Source: Symbiodinium natans
Lineage: Eukaryota; Sar; Dinophyceae; Suessiales; Symbiodiniaceae
Assembly: GCA_905221605.1 (NCBI GenBank)
Contig: CAJNDS010000557.1
Location: 172,182-236,181, forward strand
DNA length: 64,000 bases
Direction: 5' to 3'
Shown: positions 43,709-54,522 of the stretch, piece after piece
Numbering within the stretch: position 1 is the first letter of the stretch
How the letters are laid out: the number at the start of each line of letters is the position of its first letter
Program-made: the position numbers and the translations under genes
The notes under the pieces: model-generated
Database searches by the model: none
What the model was told of the DNA's origin: nothing
Seen by the model: the letters and a program-made list of their open reading frames with translations, nothing else

Positions 43709-44581
43709 TTCGTACACTCACAACATGCTCGCAGCGGCTCCGGAAGGTCCACACCTGCGAAGGTGAGTTCCAGGCCTCCAGCTGGTGGAATTTGCGGATG
43801 TTTTTGATACCACGATGCACGCTGCAGCAGCAGGGTGTCTTAGCCTTGTTCACTTATAGAAGCGTATTTTGATTGCCTTTCATCCGGGTTCTGAGTGCTC
43901 ATGCTTTTTAGAAGCCAGGTATCGCAAGACATACTTTTGGACATGGACTTGGATGGAGCCTGAGCCACGCATCAGAGCCCGAAAGCAGTCTTTACCTCAG
44001 CCTGATGGCTGTGCAGGCCCCCCCTTACTGGATTTGAGCCCCTAAGGTTCCCCCTATTGGGTGGCGCTCGATCTTTATTGGGGGCCTCCCAAAAAAACCC
44101 TACCAAACATAACTTTCAATTCGCAACAACTTTTAAAAGCTTAGTCTCTCGGGTGGTTGTATGCACGCCGCTCAACAACCAGTCTGCTTCAGCACGTCGC
44201 GCAATGGCTGTAATCACGACACAGGAACCACACTGGTTGAAACGACCTCCTAACGAAAAGCAATGTGCAGAATCAGCTTGGAAAATTGTGGATGCCTCGA
44301 AGCATTTGTGCTGTTCTGCCACTCCCACAAAAGACTGGGTTCGGAGGTTTGTAGGCTTTTCAGCTCTGCGACTTTCACCGAGCAACGATTTTGCACAATG
44401 CATATCAAATAGTGGAGCTGAGTCAGTCAAGCCGCGTTTTGGTGCTGCGGGACTTTGCCGTGAGGCCTGGCCAAGACTCGGCTGCACATGCTGTGATGAC
44501 GAATGATCGAGGCGTGACGACCAGCATCAGGACACTGCACGAGATTGCATAGCACGAGTAGCACGAGTCCAACTAGGCAGA
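43709..44581. other. no confident gene
   Basis: Opposing 120-150 codon frames cover 44057-44506 on both strands with similar quality; neither has a family or splice support. Confidence 0.4.
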
Positions 44582-45241
44582 GTGTCCACGACTTGGACAC
44601 GTGAGGCCAGCCATTCGGGCAAGGAGCCCGAGCCTTGCAGGAGTCGAAAATCGAAACCCCCTACTTGCACCCCTTTGCACTCCCGAACAATTGAGAAAAG
44701 CAATAATAAGCAATATGACCTCTGGTCTGCATCGGCGGTGGGGCCCACGGTCATGACAATGTTCTCTTCTATTGCTCAGCGACGGCTTCAGCATGAGTTG
44801 GCTGTCAAATGCTTCGCGGGCTTGTGCATGAAGGTGTGGTTTGGTGAGGTTGCTAAGTTGCACTATGCAGAGAGGGGCTGGAGGCAGAATGGCCGCAGGG
44901 TGGCAAGAGCAAGAGATGTGCTGGCCCTCGAGCAGTTTGATTCACTACTAAACGACAGCTTTGAATTTTCGGGTCTGCGCAGGAAAACTGGAGGTGAAAC
45001 TGCAGTTGATGCTGCTTTGCAGTGGGAGTGGCTCATATCCTCTCGTGCAGTTCGAGCTGGAGTATATAATTTGAAGACGTCCCTACTCGTTGCCATCCTG
45101 TGGACATGCATGGTCCAAATCTTGGACATCCATGCGCATTCGTGCTATCCTTGTCCCATAAACAACTTCGAGAACATCGTCCGTCATGTCTGTCGTAGAA
45201 TCGCAAAACAAAAATTAAATCTGGACATGTTGCATGCTTAA
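44582..45241 (+). CDS. hypothetical ORF with coherent codon use
   Basis: A 219-codon plus-strand frame ends in TAA. From about residue 65 the codon pattern and composition are convincing: QRRLQHELAVKCFAGLCMKV, YAERGWRQNGRRVARARD, EQFDSLLNDSFEFSGL, then a hydrophobic segment (TSLLVAILWTCMVQIL) that might be membrane-spanning. The first 60 codons are less convincing and may be upstream intron. No family recognised. Confidence 0.36.
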   Translation: MSTTWTREASHSGKEPEPCRSRKSKPPTCTPLHSRTIEKSNNKQYDLWSASAVGPTVMTMFSSIAQRRLQHELAVKCFAGLCMKVWFGEVAKLHYAERGWRQNGRRVARARDVLALEQFDSLLNDSFEFSGLRRKTGGETAVDAALQWEWLISSRAVRAGVYNLKTSLLVAILWTCMVQILDIHAHSCYPCPINNFENIVRHVCRRIAKQKLNLDMLHA

Positions 45242-48200
45242 AGCCTAGATATTGGGCAAAGAAGCCAACTGCATGGGTGGACATGAGCCGTGCACCTTGT
45301 AGCATAACGGCTGACACATGCAAGTCTTCCGCCACTTCGAGCTTTGCAATGGGTGGAGAGTTTTTGGGGTGGTACTCTATTCATTTTTTCCATATTTTTT
45401 CCCGAAAGCATAGCGGAGAATGTTTAGCGGAGGTGGTCTTCGGGAAGAGTCTTCGTTGTACTATGGATGTTGTGATGGATGATGCATGGAAGATCATGGA
45501 AGGATAGCGTGATGGATTCCATGGATTTCCTCCATAAATCAAGAGGTTTTAAAGCGCCGTGATGCTGGCGCGTGGGAGGCGTTCGCATTTTCGTCCGGGA
45601 ACGACAACCACTTGGTTGGTCTGCGTGCCATGTCACGGTCTCCTTCCACTTCTTGCATGTCACTTCATGGTCTACAGCGACTTCTACACCAATCGCGGTT
45701 GCCGTCAACAAGGACCTTGTGCAGGCGAGGTTGCAAGTTTCCACAATTTGAAGTCAATATGGGTCTCGTGCATGGTGTTGCATGCCTCGTTGATCTGCCA
45801 GCAACTTCTAGGGACAAACAGTTGCAGCGACACGAAGCACGCTAGGCGAACATTTTTCAGCGGAGGTGGCTTTCGTGAAGCTTCTTCGTGGTCGTCGTTG
45901 ACGCATGGATGGATGTCGTCGTGGATGTCGTGATTTATTTCTTAAATTAGTGAGGTCTTAGTCGCGGCCCTAAAATGCGTTCGGGACAACCGTTCTCTAG
46001 CCTTTGTTTTGGAAGGGGGGGGAGCGGCCTCCGTAGATTTTCGTTGGCTGACCTCTTTTATTTTCCTATGTTTTCATAGGACAATCTCTACTTCCCTCCT
46101 GAACTGGACACCTCTACATGCTTTGCATAGACACCTAGATGACCTAAGTTTAATGGAAAACTTCTACTATTTCTTCGATATGATGATCGAGACAACCTCT
46201 ATTTCCCCGATGATTTGGCAGCCTTCATACTTCATTCACCATCTGAAAACCAATCAATGAAAGTACCCTTTGCAGGCTTGCATGGGGTTGTGCCAGCTTG
46301 GCTGCGGTGTTGAGCGCCGCTGCATTTCTGAGCCAGATCACCATCAGGCCTCGCTTTCATGGACACGGCTGCAAGTGACGAGCAGTACCAGACAGTCACA
46401 TTGCAGCAGTACCGGCATCCTACAGCCCCGCTTCCAACTCGACTTCTGTGACTGTGACTCCATCGTGCACCCCCTTGCGCTTGGCAAAGGGCGCCCCATG
46501 GCATGAACTGCGCCATGTGCTCCTTCAAGTTCGGGCCTCTCAGCAATGCAGCCTCTTTGACAACCACGCTGCAAAGGCCCCTCCCTGCTCTTTCTCTGGC
46601 CCCTCTGGATACTTATCACTTGCTCACTAGCTTCACAGTCGAGGTCAAGAAGAGCCGTATGAGTGCTATATGTCTCACGTATTCTCAACCCTCAATGTTC
46701 ATGAGTGACGATGCTGGGAGAAAGTTCATGTGCGTTCTGAGGGCTCGTCCATTGTCGGCATCGTCCCGAGCCATGGCTTGATGGGCCTACTTGAGCAGCT
46801 TGCGGCTTTCAGCTTACTTGCGGCTCGGACCCCACCTGGGTGCCCCAGGTGAGTGTGCGTCGGCTGGGCGAGATGCTGTCGTCCTTCACTTCAGGACAGC
46901 TTAAGCCAGCTTCGACTTCGAGCTGAGAACAAACCCCACGACTAACTCCGCATGCTAAGCAAACTTGGCCATGTATCCGCCGAGCCATCCTATCTCAGCA
47001 TTGTCTTCGCGCACAGCGAGAGGGCCTGTGTAGCACTTCGCCGTAGTGGCGGACGCCGGCTGGGTGAGCTGCTGTGAGCCTTTCCCGAGCCAGATTGGCG
47101 ACGCAAACCCTGGAGATCGGCTAGCAATAGAGATAATAGAGGTCGGGCTGGCATCCGTAGCTTCAGATTGGGCTGCAGGGCGCGTCGTAGAGCAAATCAG
47201 CCACTACCACGAGGAGCCTGTGACTCGGCCGTTGGCACCTGCTGCTTGGAGCTGTCGCCGACCTCGGGGTTACGACAGGACATCCAGGCGGCCTATCATG
47301 CAGGATCCAGAGAGTCTGCCGGCAGCACTAGGAGATCCCCATTTCTCCAAGGTCCAGGCAACACGAAACAGTTATTCGTGTAGCAAGTATAACCATGGAA
47401 GCATGGGGGTTAGGCACTCTCGTTAACGTGGACATCCCCTCTCTAACGGTGCAATGCCCGAAGACTTTGGCACGTGCTTTGCATGCGCTTGTATACAGAC
47501 GCTTAATGGATGCCTTGTTTCTGAATGGGAGTCGGGGACGGGTTCATTCCCTGGAGCAACGTGTGGACGCTTCTGCTATGCATTGCGAACACCGAAGCCC
47601 AGGGTGCAAACTGTAGCCCTGAAGCAAGCACCGCTCAGAGCGCCTGCGTGGCGCTCCGCCGCAAAGCAGGGCGCCGGGTTGGCGAAGGGCTCTGTGCCTT
47701 CCAGACTGTGAGAATGAAACGTGTTGCTTTTGCCAAGGCTTCCATTCCGAGCTGTGGGACTCGTGACCGTAGGTTGCTGTCACGGCGGCGACGACATACG
47801 CTGGCATGCTTGCATATGCTTGCCGTCATCTGCACTTTCAAGGGGCCCGGGGACAGGCTTCCCAGCTTCAGGGCCGAACGTCCGCTCTCAACCATCGCTT
47901 TTGGCTTTTGATCCCAAGATGCAGGCAATGGGTAGAAGCGGACGACAATGACTGCAAGGCCTCACTTGGCCAAGGAGGAAAGCTCCAGTCCTCAGCATGA
48001 GAGGTGAGATGGCCATGCTACTAGATGTTTTCCTATTTCTTCCACCTGCCTAGCAGCTACACACGTTCGCGCCAAACAGGGGAGGGAGAGGGAGAGGAAC
48101 GTGATTAATTTATCGGGTGGAGAAAGGGAGGGTTGGCCTAGGAACTCCCATTCGGACCCTGTTTGGCGGGTCCGATTGCGTGGTTCCCAAGGGTTCCCGT

Positions 48201-49440
48201 GAATTTGGCCCGACCCTTCCGGACCTTCCCTTTCGGACCCTTTTCCCGGAAACACGAAAAGGAAACCCGGCGTCGTTGGGCGTCGCCCGCGCCTCTGGGG
48301 CAAGGTCCGAAAGGGTCGGGCCACCCTTCCGGACCCTGTTCCCAAGGACACCGAGGGTCACACTTGCGAACCTCTGGATAACTCGAGGGTCTATTAATTA
48401 ACCAGCCTCCAGACCGTGGTTCAAACCCTCCAGCGGTTTGTTCACGCTCGCCGTGGACATGTCGTTGATAACGGTACTTCCAGTGTTTCCATTTGGGTGA
48501 CATATACCGAAACACCGTTGTGTGCAGTGATTCCGGCACCTGCTGTTTCACACAAGATTTGTGGCGTCGGTTTTACAGCGGCATGTACAGTGTTTCGTGT
48601 GGATTCGTGTGGGTCTTATGCCAAAAAGACTGCCACTGCGTGCGAATTGCCAGAGCATCTAAGCCCGCACGATGATGGCCAGATCATCCAGGCCGGCGTG
48701 GTGCGGACGTCCATGTTACCAGTGCATGCGAATGGCCAAAACGTCCATGCACGCTGCAAAAGAAAGATACGTTCGTGTGGTTGGTGGGGACAGCCAGTGT
48801 GAGAGTCAGATTGCCATTGGCAACTACCCAGGGCCTAGGCTGAATGCCTTCAGCAGAATGGACGTGCATGGACCAACCGCTGCCGCAGGTTCGAAACTGC
48901 AAGAGAAGGCAGACATATGCTGTGCACATACAGTGACTGCAAGTAGAAGGAGTGGAGTAGGTGCGCAGTGCACGAACTTCTTACTCCGCCAACCAGGTAC
49001 AGGCTGCTTTGCTGTGACCACCATCCATGTATGGATATAGGCTCCATCACACTGGTTTGTTGCATGGGCGGGGAGGGGAGGGCTGGAGAGGGGGAGTCCA
49101 GGCGAGGTGTGCAATTACGTCCATTCGTTGTGCGAACATGTCAAACTTGTTGGTATTTGCTGCTTTGTCTGGGCCTTTCATACGAATGCCAAATGTAGCC
49201 ATGCTCAACAAATGACCATCCCGATCGCGTACGGATGCCATGCTAAACCCAGGATAATGCCAATCCTGGCCGAGTATGCTTCACGCCTGCATCCATACAC
49301 AACCTGCAGTGATGTCCATTCCATTCCCCACCCCTTTCGTTCTTGCTTGCATCAATACCTTATATGAGGTAGCTGCCAGACTTTCAAGAAGGCTACTACA
49401 ATCACACAACCGACTTCTCCAATTTGGCCCTTTACCATGT
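45242..49440. other. about 4.2 kb without a supportable gene
   Basis: The stretch contains two diverged direct copies of a segment with core GCGGAGGTGG(T/C)(C/T)TTCG at 45427-45500 and 45857-45930. A repeat of CCTTCCGGACCCT phrases lies at 48090-48350. Many overlapping frames exist, of which plus 46503-46781 and plus 47046-47426 are the most protein-like, without family or splice support. Confidence 0.45.
48090..48350. repeat. internally repetitive TTCGGACC/GGTCCGAA segment
   Basis: Multiple copies of CCCTTCCGGACC, TTTCGGACCC and GGTCCGAAAGGG occur in both orientations over about 260 bp. At least five reading frames are open across it, a sign of repetitive non-coding DNA rather than a gene. 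Confidence 0.7.
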
Positions 49441-50088
49441 CTAGGTGCGGCAAACGAGGGCCTGGAACACCAGGCTTGTAAGTGACCGTGAACTCGCCTG
49501 TAGAAGGCGCCCCCAACCCCAATGACCTAAGGCCCTTGCAGGTTCCTGGCTGGCGGAAGCTGCTGGGGGCCACTCCAGTGCCTCACAGAAGCTCTCGCAA
49601 GTATGCGGCTGCTGGTGGGAACTGCTTTTAGGGGCTTTTCTTGAAACCGAAACGATGCTGCCATTAATCTGCACCTGTGCCTTTGGTGCACCCTTGCAGC
49701 TGTTGTCTTTCTTTCCAAAGGCAAACGGTGCAGTCCCTGCAATCCTGGAATCACCACCGCCGTCTGCCCTCTTTCGTGCACCTTTCTGAAACCTGCAATT
49801 CTCTTCCAGGGACGGGCTTGGGCACACCTCAACCGACTGGCGATGCCTCCTCACAGCCTTGCGAAACTTTATAGGGTTTATGACCCATTGGCCCGAAGTC
49901 CTCGCCAAAAGCTGGGGCCATGCCAGCCATATCGTGATGGGGCCAAGCAGCGGCCTGGAGTACAGGTTCTGGAACGGACTGGGCCTGCCTTTCTCAACAA
50001 GCCCTTGCTCCAGGGAATCATTAGCCGGTGGCAGAAGCAAATTCGATCTAGTGTCCATCCAGGCCTTGAAGACTATACATCTGTACAT
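49441..50088 (-). CDS. hypothetical ORF, basic/serine-rich
   Basis: A 215-codon minus-strand frame has coherent composition, basic and Ser/Lys/Gln-rich in the middle (AFGKKDNSCKGAPKAQVQI, SIVSVSRKAPKSSSHQQPH). The plus strand over 49843-50376 is also open for 177 codons, weakening the case. No domain recognised. Confidence 0.28.
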   Translation of the reverse strand: MYRCIVFKAWMDTRSNLLLPPANDSLEQGLVEKGRPSPFQNLYSRPLLGPITIWLAWPQLLARTSGQWVINPIKFRKAVRRHRQSVEVCPSPSLEENCRFQKGARKRADGGGDSRIAGTAPFAFGKKDNSCKGAPKAQVQINGSIVSVSRKAPKSSSHQQPHTCESFCEALEWPPAASASQEPARALGHWGWGRLLQASSRSLTSLVFQALVCRT

Positions 50089-51555
50089 TGCATGACTGTG
50101 TTAATGCAACTTGTGCTGAGATGTGGTTCTGCACTCTGCTGCCATCAAATTCTCAGGATATTTCCGGCCTGGCCAGTGGAGGGTTGCTCTTTTCATCTTT
50201 TTGCCCTTGTTCCATGCCGGCCCTTGCGCTTCGCGCTTGCACGTCTGGTATCAATGCTTTTGATGAACTTCGAGGGTTCAAGGCCAAAGTTGATGGGTCG
50301 CTTGCACGCCTTCCCTGTGCACGAGCTTGTCAAGAGCTTGAGGTTGCAAGGCTCGAAACCCTTTGGATGGTCCTAGGCATGACAAATTCATCCTGTTGCA
50401 GGGGCAACCTATGTGGACACTACGCGGATGCCAGAAACTCGCTTACCGGAAACGATCGTTAAGGACTCCCAAGAATGAAATTTGTTTCCCTGCTGAATCT
50501 GCCTAAGCCATTGCTGAGGTTTGTGCTGGTTCATCTCCATGCCATCCGGAATCCACAGCGCCTGCCTTGCCACTGAAGCAAGTTGAGCGATCCATAGGAA
50601 GACATGACCTACCAACCCTGATCAGCATCTGGCGAACAGGAAAATACTAAGCAAGGCATGCGCATGCCGTCGCAAAGGCACGGCTCATGTCGTGATGAAT
50701 CTTCAGTCTCACTCAGTGAGTGTTTTCATCAACGGAAATGCTTGCGAATGCCATCCTGGCTCGGCATGGGTTGCAAGCGACCAGTTCACACTAAGCCTGG
50801 CACCCAGGCCCCGTCTATCGAACGGCTTGTACCGTTGCGTGCCAATGGCTGCGCTGAGGAATCTGGGGTTTCCCTGTCTGCCTCCACAGGGGCATTGCAG
50901 AAGGAACGTTCGTGGCATAGTTGTTGTTGCATCTTGTGTTCTTGCCGGTTGCTTGCGTCAACTTTAGCTACTATTGAGCTTTTTGAGCGCACCGTGCAGT
51001 GACATGCTCAATCAATGTCCGCAACTACGAGAAACACAGGCCTTGGTCTCAGTGAAAAGTGAAGGCCACCCAGAGCGGGTGTCGTTCTCCTCCCGCCAGT
51101 GCCCCTTTCCGAATGCATCCTGTGTCAATCGACTAAATGGCTTACAACCGGAATCTTGCCCACAATTAGCCGTGAATTCTGCGACGATGGGGCGGGACAT
51201 TGCAGAGTGCTCTTCTGTTTTTGTTGGGTCGCAACAAGCCGTGACCACACAGTCCTCTGAGTCTTCAACGCTGACGAAGGCAGACGCCTCATGCCAGGAT
51301 CCCCAGCAGTTACCACAACCACAACCACAAACACCCAACACGAGGAATGCTCCATTGTTGGCAATCTTGCCCCGCAATAACTGCCAACAAAATTGGAACA
51401 CGAGCGTCGCGGGCTGGGCGAACAGGACGTCAGCCCAGGAACAATGGATGGAAGACAATCCGATGGACTCGCCGATCGACAAGCAGTCTCTCGACGGCCA
51501 GCCAGCCAGCTAAGTTCTATCTTCCTTCGTCGAGTTGCAAATAACCCCTTGACGG
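50089..51555. other. no confident gene
   Basis: Two overlapping plus-strand frames at 50658-51002 and opposing frames at 50974-51513 are unresolved. No repeats until the purine tract that begins near 51556. Confidence 0.4.
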
Positions 51556-51835
51556 GGCGAGGAGGAGAGAGGGGGAGAGGGGGGAAGAGAGGCGGGGAGA
51601 GGGGGAGAGAGGGAGAGAGGGGGAGAGAGGAAGAGAGGGAGATAGGAAGGGGAGACAGGAAGAGACGAAGACGGGAATAGAGTGAGAAGAAGGGAGGGCA
51701 GAAGAAGGGAGGAGAGGGAGAGAACGAGAGAGATGGAGAGAATAGATAGAGAATAGATAGAAAGAGGGAGGGAGAGAGAGAAGAGAGAGAGAGAGGGAGA
51801 GAGAGAGAGGGAGAGAGAGAGAGAGAGAGAACAAA
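51556..51835 (+). repeat. polypurine (GA/GGA)n tract
   Basis: About 280 bases of almost pure purine on the plus strand, GGGGAGAGAGGG grading into GAGAGAGAGA, directly before the second foldback element. It has mirror-repeat character with potential for triplex DNA. The Ser/Leu/Pro-rich minus frames are artefacts. Confidence 0.93.
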
Positions 51836-51861
51836 AAACAACAACAAAATCACTTCGAACA

Positions 51862-52125
51862 TCCCCACCCTCTCTTGGTAGAGATACTCTGGGGTTGGGC
51901 ATTCCAGGGAGAGTTGGGCACTCCAGGGAGACTCTGGGGTTGGGCACTCCACGAAGACTCTGAAACTGGGCACTTTCAGGGAGACGCTGGGGTTGGGCAC
52001 TCCAGGGACACTTTGGGGTTGGGCACTCCAGTGATGAGCGAGGAGTAGACCGGGCGAGGAGAAGAGTTCCGGGCGAGGAGAAGAGTTGAGTTAAAAATCT
52101 AACAACCCCACACCGAGGGTGGGGA
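51862..52125 (+). mobile_element. foldback/MITE-like element, copy 2
   Basis: Second copy of the element at 12053-12349, same orientation. It is bounded by TCCCCACCCTC (51862-51872) and GAGGGTGGGGA (52115-52125), with the internal 26-bp GGGGTTGGGCACTCC units and two rather than three GGGCGAGGAGAAGAG units. The left flank ACTTCGAACA is shared with copy 1. It is inserted at the end of a purine tract, whereas copy 1 lies in AT-rich satellite DNA. Confidence 0.87.
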
Positions 52126-52439
52126 AAAAGAAAGACCCAAAAGCGAGGACACGCAACAAAAAGTACACGGCAAACAAAAGACACGACGAGATTCAATCAC
52201 ACAATATGCGCCCAATTGTGGTTTGTCTGCACACCTCTGAAGCAACCCCATCAGCAGCATCATGATGTCAATGTGGCCGCGAGACTGGACGACTGAGCAT
52301 TGAGCTTCTGGTGGGTCTCTCTGACTGATTTTGCCGCTGTGGCTTCGCCCAGAATCGTGACGGTGGCCTGCCGCCGCCTGAAAGAATGGACTGCCGCGCC
52401 CGGTATACAAGGATAGCCGAAACTGCCTTTTGATGGCCA
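52126..52439. other. no gene seen
   Basis: Short sequence after the foldback element. Minus frames are open but lack support. Confidence 0.4.
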
Positions 52440-53060
52440 TGGGACTATGAGGTCCTGCGCAGGAGAGTCTGCCATCCTTTGGTGGGGCGCCGTCGGAGAA
52501 GAGCTCCAGATCGTGGAGAGAAAGGTGTCTTCCTCCCGCTGTCTGTATCCAGCGTGGCAGTTCACTAGAACATTGAAGCAAAGCTAGGCAGCCGGCCTCC
52601 ACCAGGGTGTCGCGCTGCCTTTGCGACATTGACCGACCACGGCTTGCAGGACTTGCTCCATCCTTGCACTTGCAGCTTTGAAGGCTGCTGGAGAATGCAG
52701 CACTGCCAAGCAAACTCCCAAACAATCACATCCACTCTTCTGCATGCGATCCCGTGGAATACCTACACTCACTTCTTGGCCGAAGATCAGGTTGGGGATC
52801 CCCGTATGCGACGGCAATCCGATCACTCGGCCATGCGAAGTCATTGGCATCCTGCTCAACATGGGCAGTGTGGGCAACCAGCTGGCGCTTGGATTTGAAC
52901 ATGTTTGGCACAACTTGGGCTATGGACGGCTGAACGGAATAAGGCCTCTGTGCGGTCTTTTCGCCTCCGTCTGCTGCTTCGGCTTGGCGAGCTCGAGCTG
53001 TCGCGGTTTGCTTCATCCTCCGAGGCTGTCGGCTGTCTGGAATGGGATTCATTCATAATC
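52440..53060 (-). CDS. putative multi-exon hypothetical gene fragment
   Basis: Three minus-strand stretches look exon-like. At about 52930-53030, after CATTCCAG, one frame is Ser/Arg-rich (DSSSSPSRSSRRRRKDR). At about 52773-52900 a stretch contains HVEQDANDFAWPSDRIAV and ends at a strong donor, AAGAA|GTGAGT (exon edge 52773). At about 52440-52640 another contains RQRDTLVEAGCLALLQCSS and HLSLHDLELFSDGAPPKD. The joining of these pieces is not established and competing frames exist. The Ser/Arg segment resembles RS domains of splicing factors only in composition. Confidence 0.3.
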
Positions 53061-54273
53061 TGGCAATGCTAACTTGAAATCAGAATCAGAAAACATGCTG
53101 GGAAATGCTGGGTGAAGAAGTGCTATATCACATTGGTTTTCTCGGCCTGCCACGTCGAAGCTGTGCCTGCGGGCAGGTCGCTGGTTAGCCCAAGAAGCTA
53201 GTTCGTCGATGTTTGTAGCCCTTCTGCCGAGTTTTGGGGGGGAATGAAGCTATCGACGCAAACTCGAATGCTGTCTCCGCAGGGTGCAAAGATAGGACTG
53301 CAACCATTTGCCCACTTGCTACTGTAGTACTCGCCTGCGTCCTCTGCGACCTGCTGTCCAAATGTAAGCACCATCTCATCCGGCCACCCAAATGGTGGGT
53401 CTTTCGCCTTGCCATTGCGGATAACATGGATGTGTAGTTTTGGACAAAATCTGCAACGCATCTTCCTTCTTCTTCGTCTTCTGCGCTCCATAGCCCCCCC
53501 CCGTGGCCGAAAGGAGGCGACCACGCTGGCTAGGTTCGAAATCCCTCTCCTTCCATCCATCCACCCACTGCCCATAACCACTCCCCGAGAAACAGCAAGC
53601 AAGCAAGCAAGCAAGCAAGAGAGAGAGAGAGAGAGAGAGAAGTTTGGCCCCCAGGCAATCCAGTGGCCACCTGGGAGTCTCACAGACAGACTCGGTTGAC
53701 GTTCGCCCTCTCTCTCTCTCTCTCTCTCTCTCTCCCGCACGCATGACCCCCCCGAAGGGAGGACGCCCCCAGGGGCGCGCGATGTCCGAGGCTCTCTCTC
53801 TCTCTCTCTCTCTGTGTTTGTCTGCGTGCAGTCTGATGCAGCAATATTCCTGCTTCTCTCCTCGGTGGAAGCGTGCGTAAACCTTGTCAGGAATATGGCA
53901 GTCTCCAGCTCGTCAACTCAGCCGCCAACCAGAGGCAGGTCCATCTGCGAACTTCTGCTGCTTTGCCATTTTGTTTGAGATCGTCCGGAGCCATCCGGGC
54001 TGGCGTCGTCCTCCGCACACACTGCATGTTCTGCCACCAAGTGCAGTATATCAAGAAAATGGAATACAGGGGCAGGGATGGGCAGACATGCAGCCGAGCC
54101 GACCTGAGACCAAGAAGCAGGCGTGGCTTCCACCTCATGGAGATACTGCAAGTGCATCTCAGAATGTCTCGCGGTTGTGAGTGCTCTTCGAACAACAAAT
54201 GCAAGACTGCATCGTCTCTTCCGAGTATGGATGATGCAGGGCCTATGCTGCGCGCAAATCCAGAACTGAGCTG
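53061..54273. other. no confident gene; microsatellites
   Basis: The stretch contains GCAA/GA repeats at 53601-53640, CT runs at 53708-53735 and 53788-53812, and the second copy of the 60-bp element. Frames at 53880-54270 on both strands conflict. Confidence 0.45.
53708..53812. repeat. (CT)n tracts with shared 60-bp element, copy 2
   Basis: A CT run, then CCCGCACGCATGACCCCCC through GGGGCGCGCGATGTCC (53733-53787), then another CT run. It is closely similar to 22005-22067 at the same position relative to a CT run, so the two are dispersed copies of one element. Confidence 0.8.
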
Positions 54274-54522
54274 TCAAGCGAGAGATGCCTCTCCTTGCCC
54301 ACTTCTGCTGGTCTGACTTCTTGCCGCGGATCGAGAAGGGCTATGAAGTCCTGCCTGAGTCTCGACCATATAAGAGGCAGGCAGGTTCAATGGTTCCACA
54401 TCTGGGCTCAGCTGTGATAATATGAAGCCTATCTCCCCTCCATCCTGCAGGTCCTCCGACATGAATGCACAGTCGGCTGCATCAGGGTCTTGAGGCCACC
54501 CCAAAGCTTGAGCTGCGAACAC
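54274..54522 (-). CDS. hypothetical terminal exon
   Basis: A minus-strand stretch of 82 codons plus stop begins after GAGAGCTTCAG (AG|GTG at 54522). It has very coherent codon use, with motifs WPQDPDAADCAFMSEDL, QDGGEIGFILSQLSPDVEPL and a Ser/Arg/Gln-rich tail (HSPSRSAARSQTSRSG). No family recognised. Earlier exons were not found. Confidence 0.42.
   Translation of the reverse strand: MFAAQALGWPQDPDAADCAFMSEDLQDGGEIGFILSQLSPDVEPLNLPASYMVETQAGLHSPSRSAARSQTSRSGQGEASLA

Noticed and set aside
48410-48440. GGTTCAAACCC resembling a tRNA T-loop
   Set aside because: No complementary T-stem, acceptor stem or upstream D-arm could be found at the required spacing.
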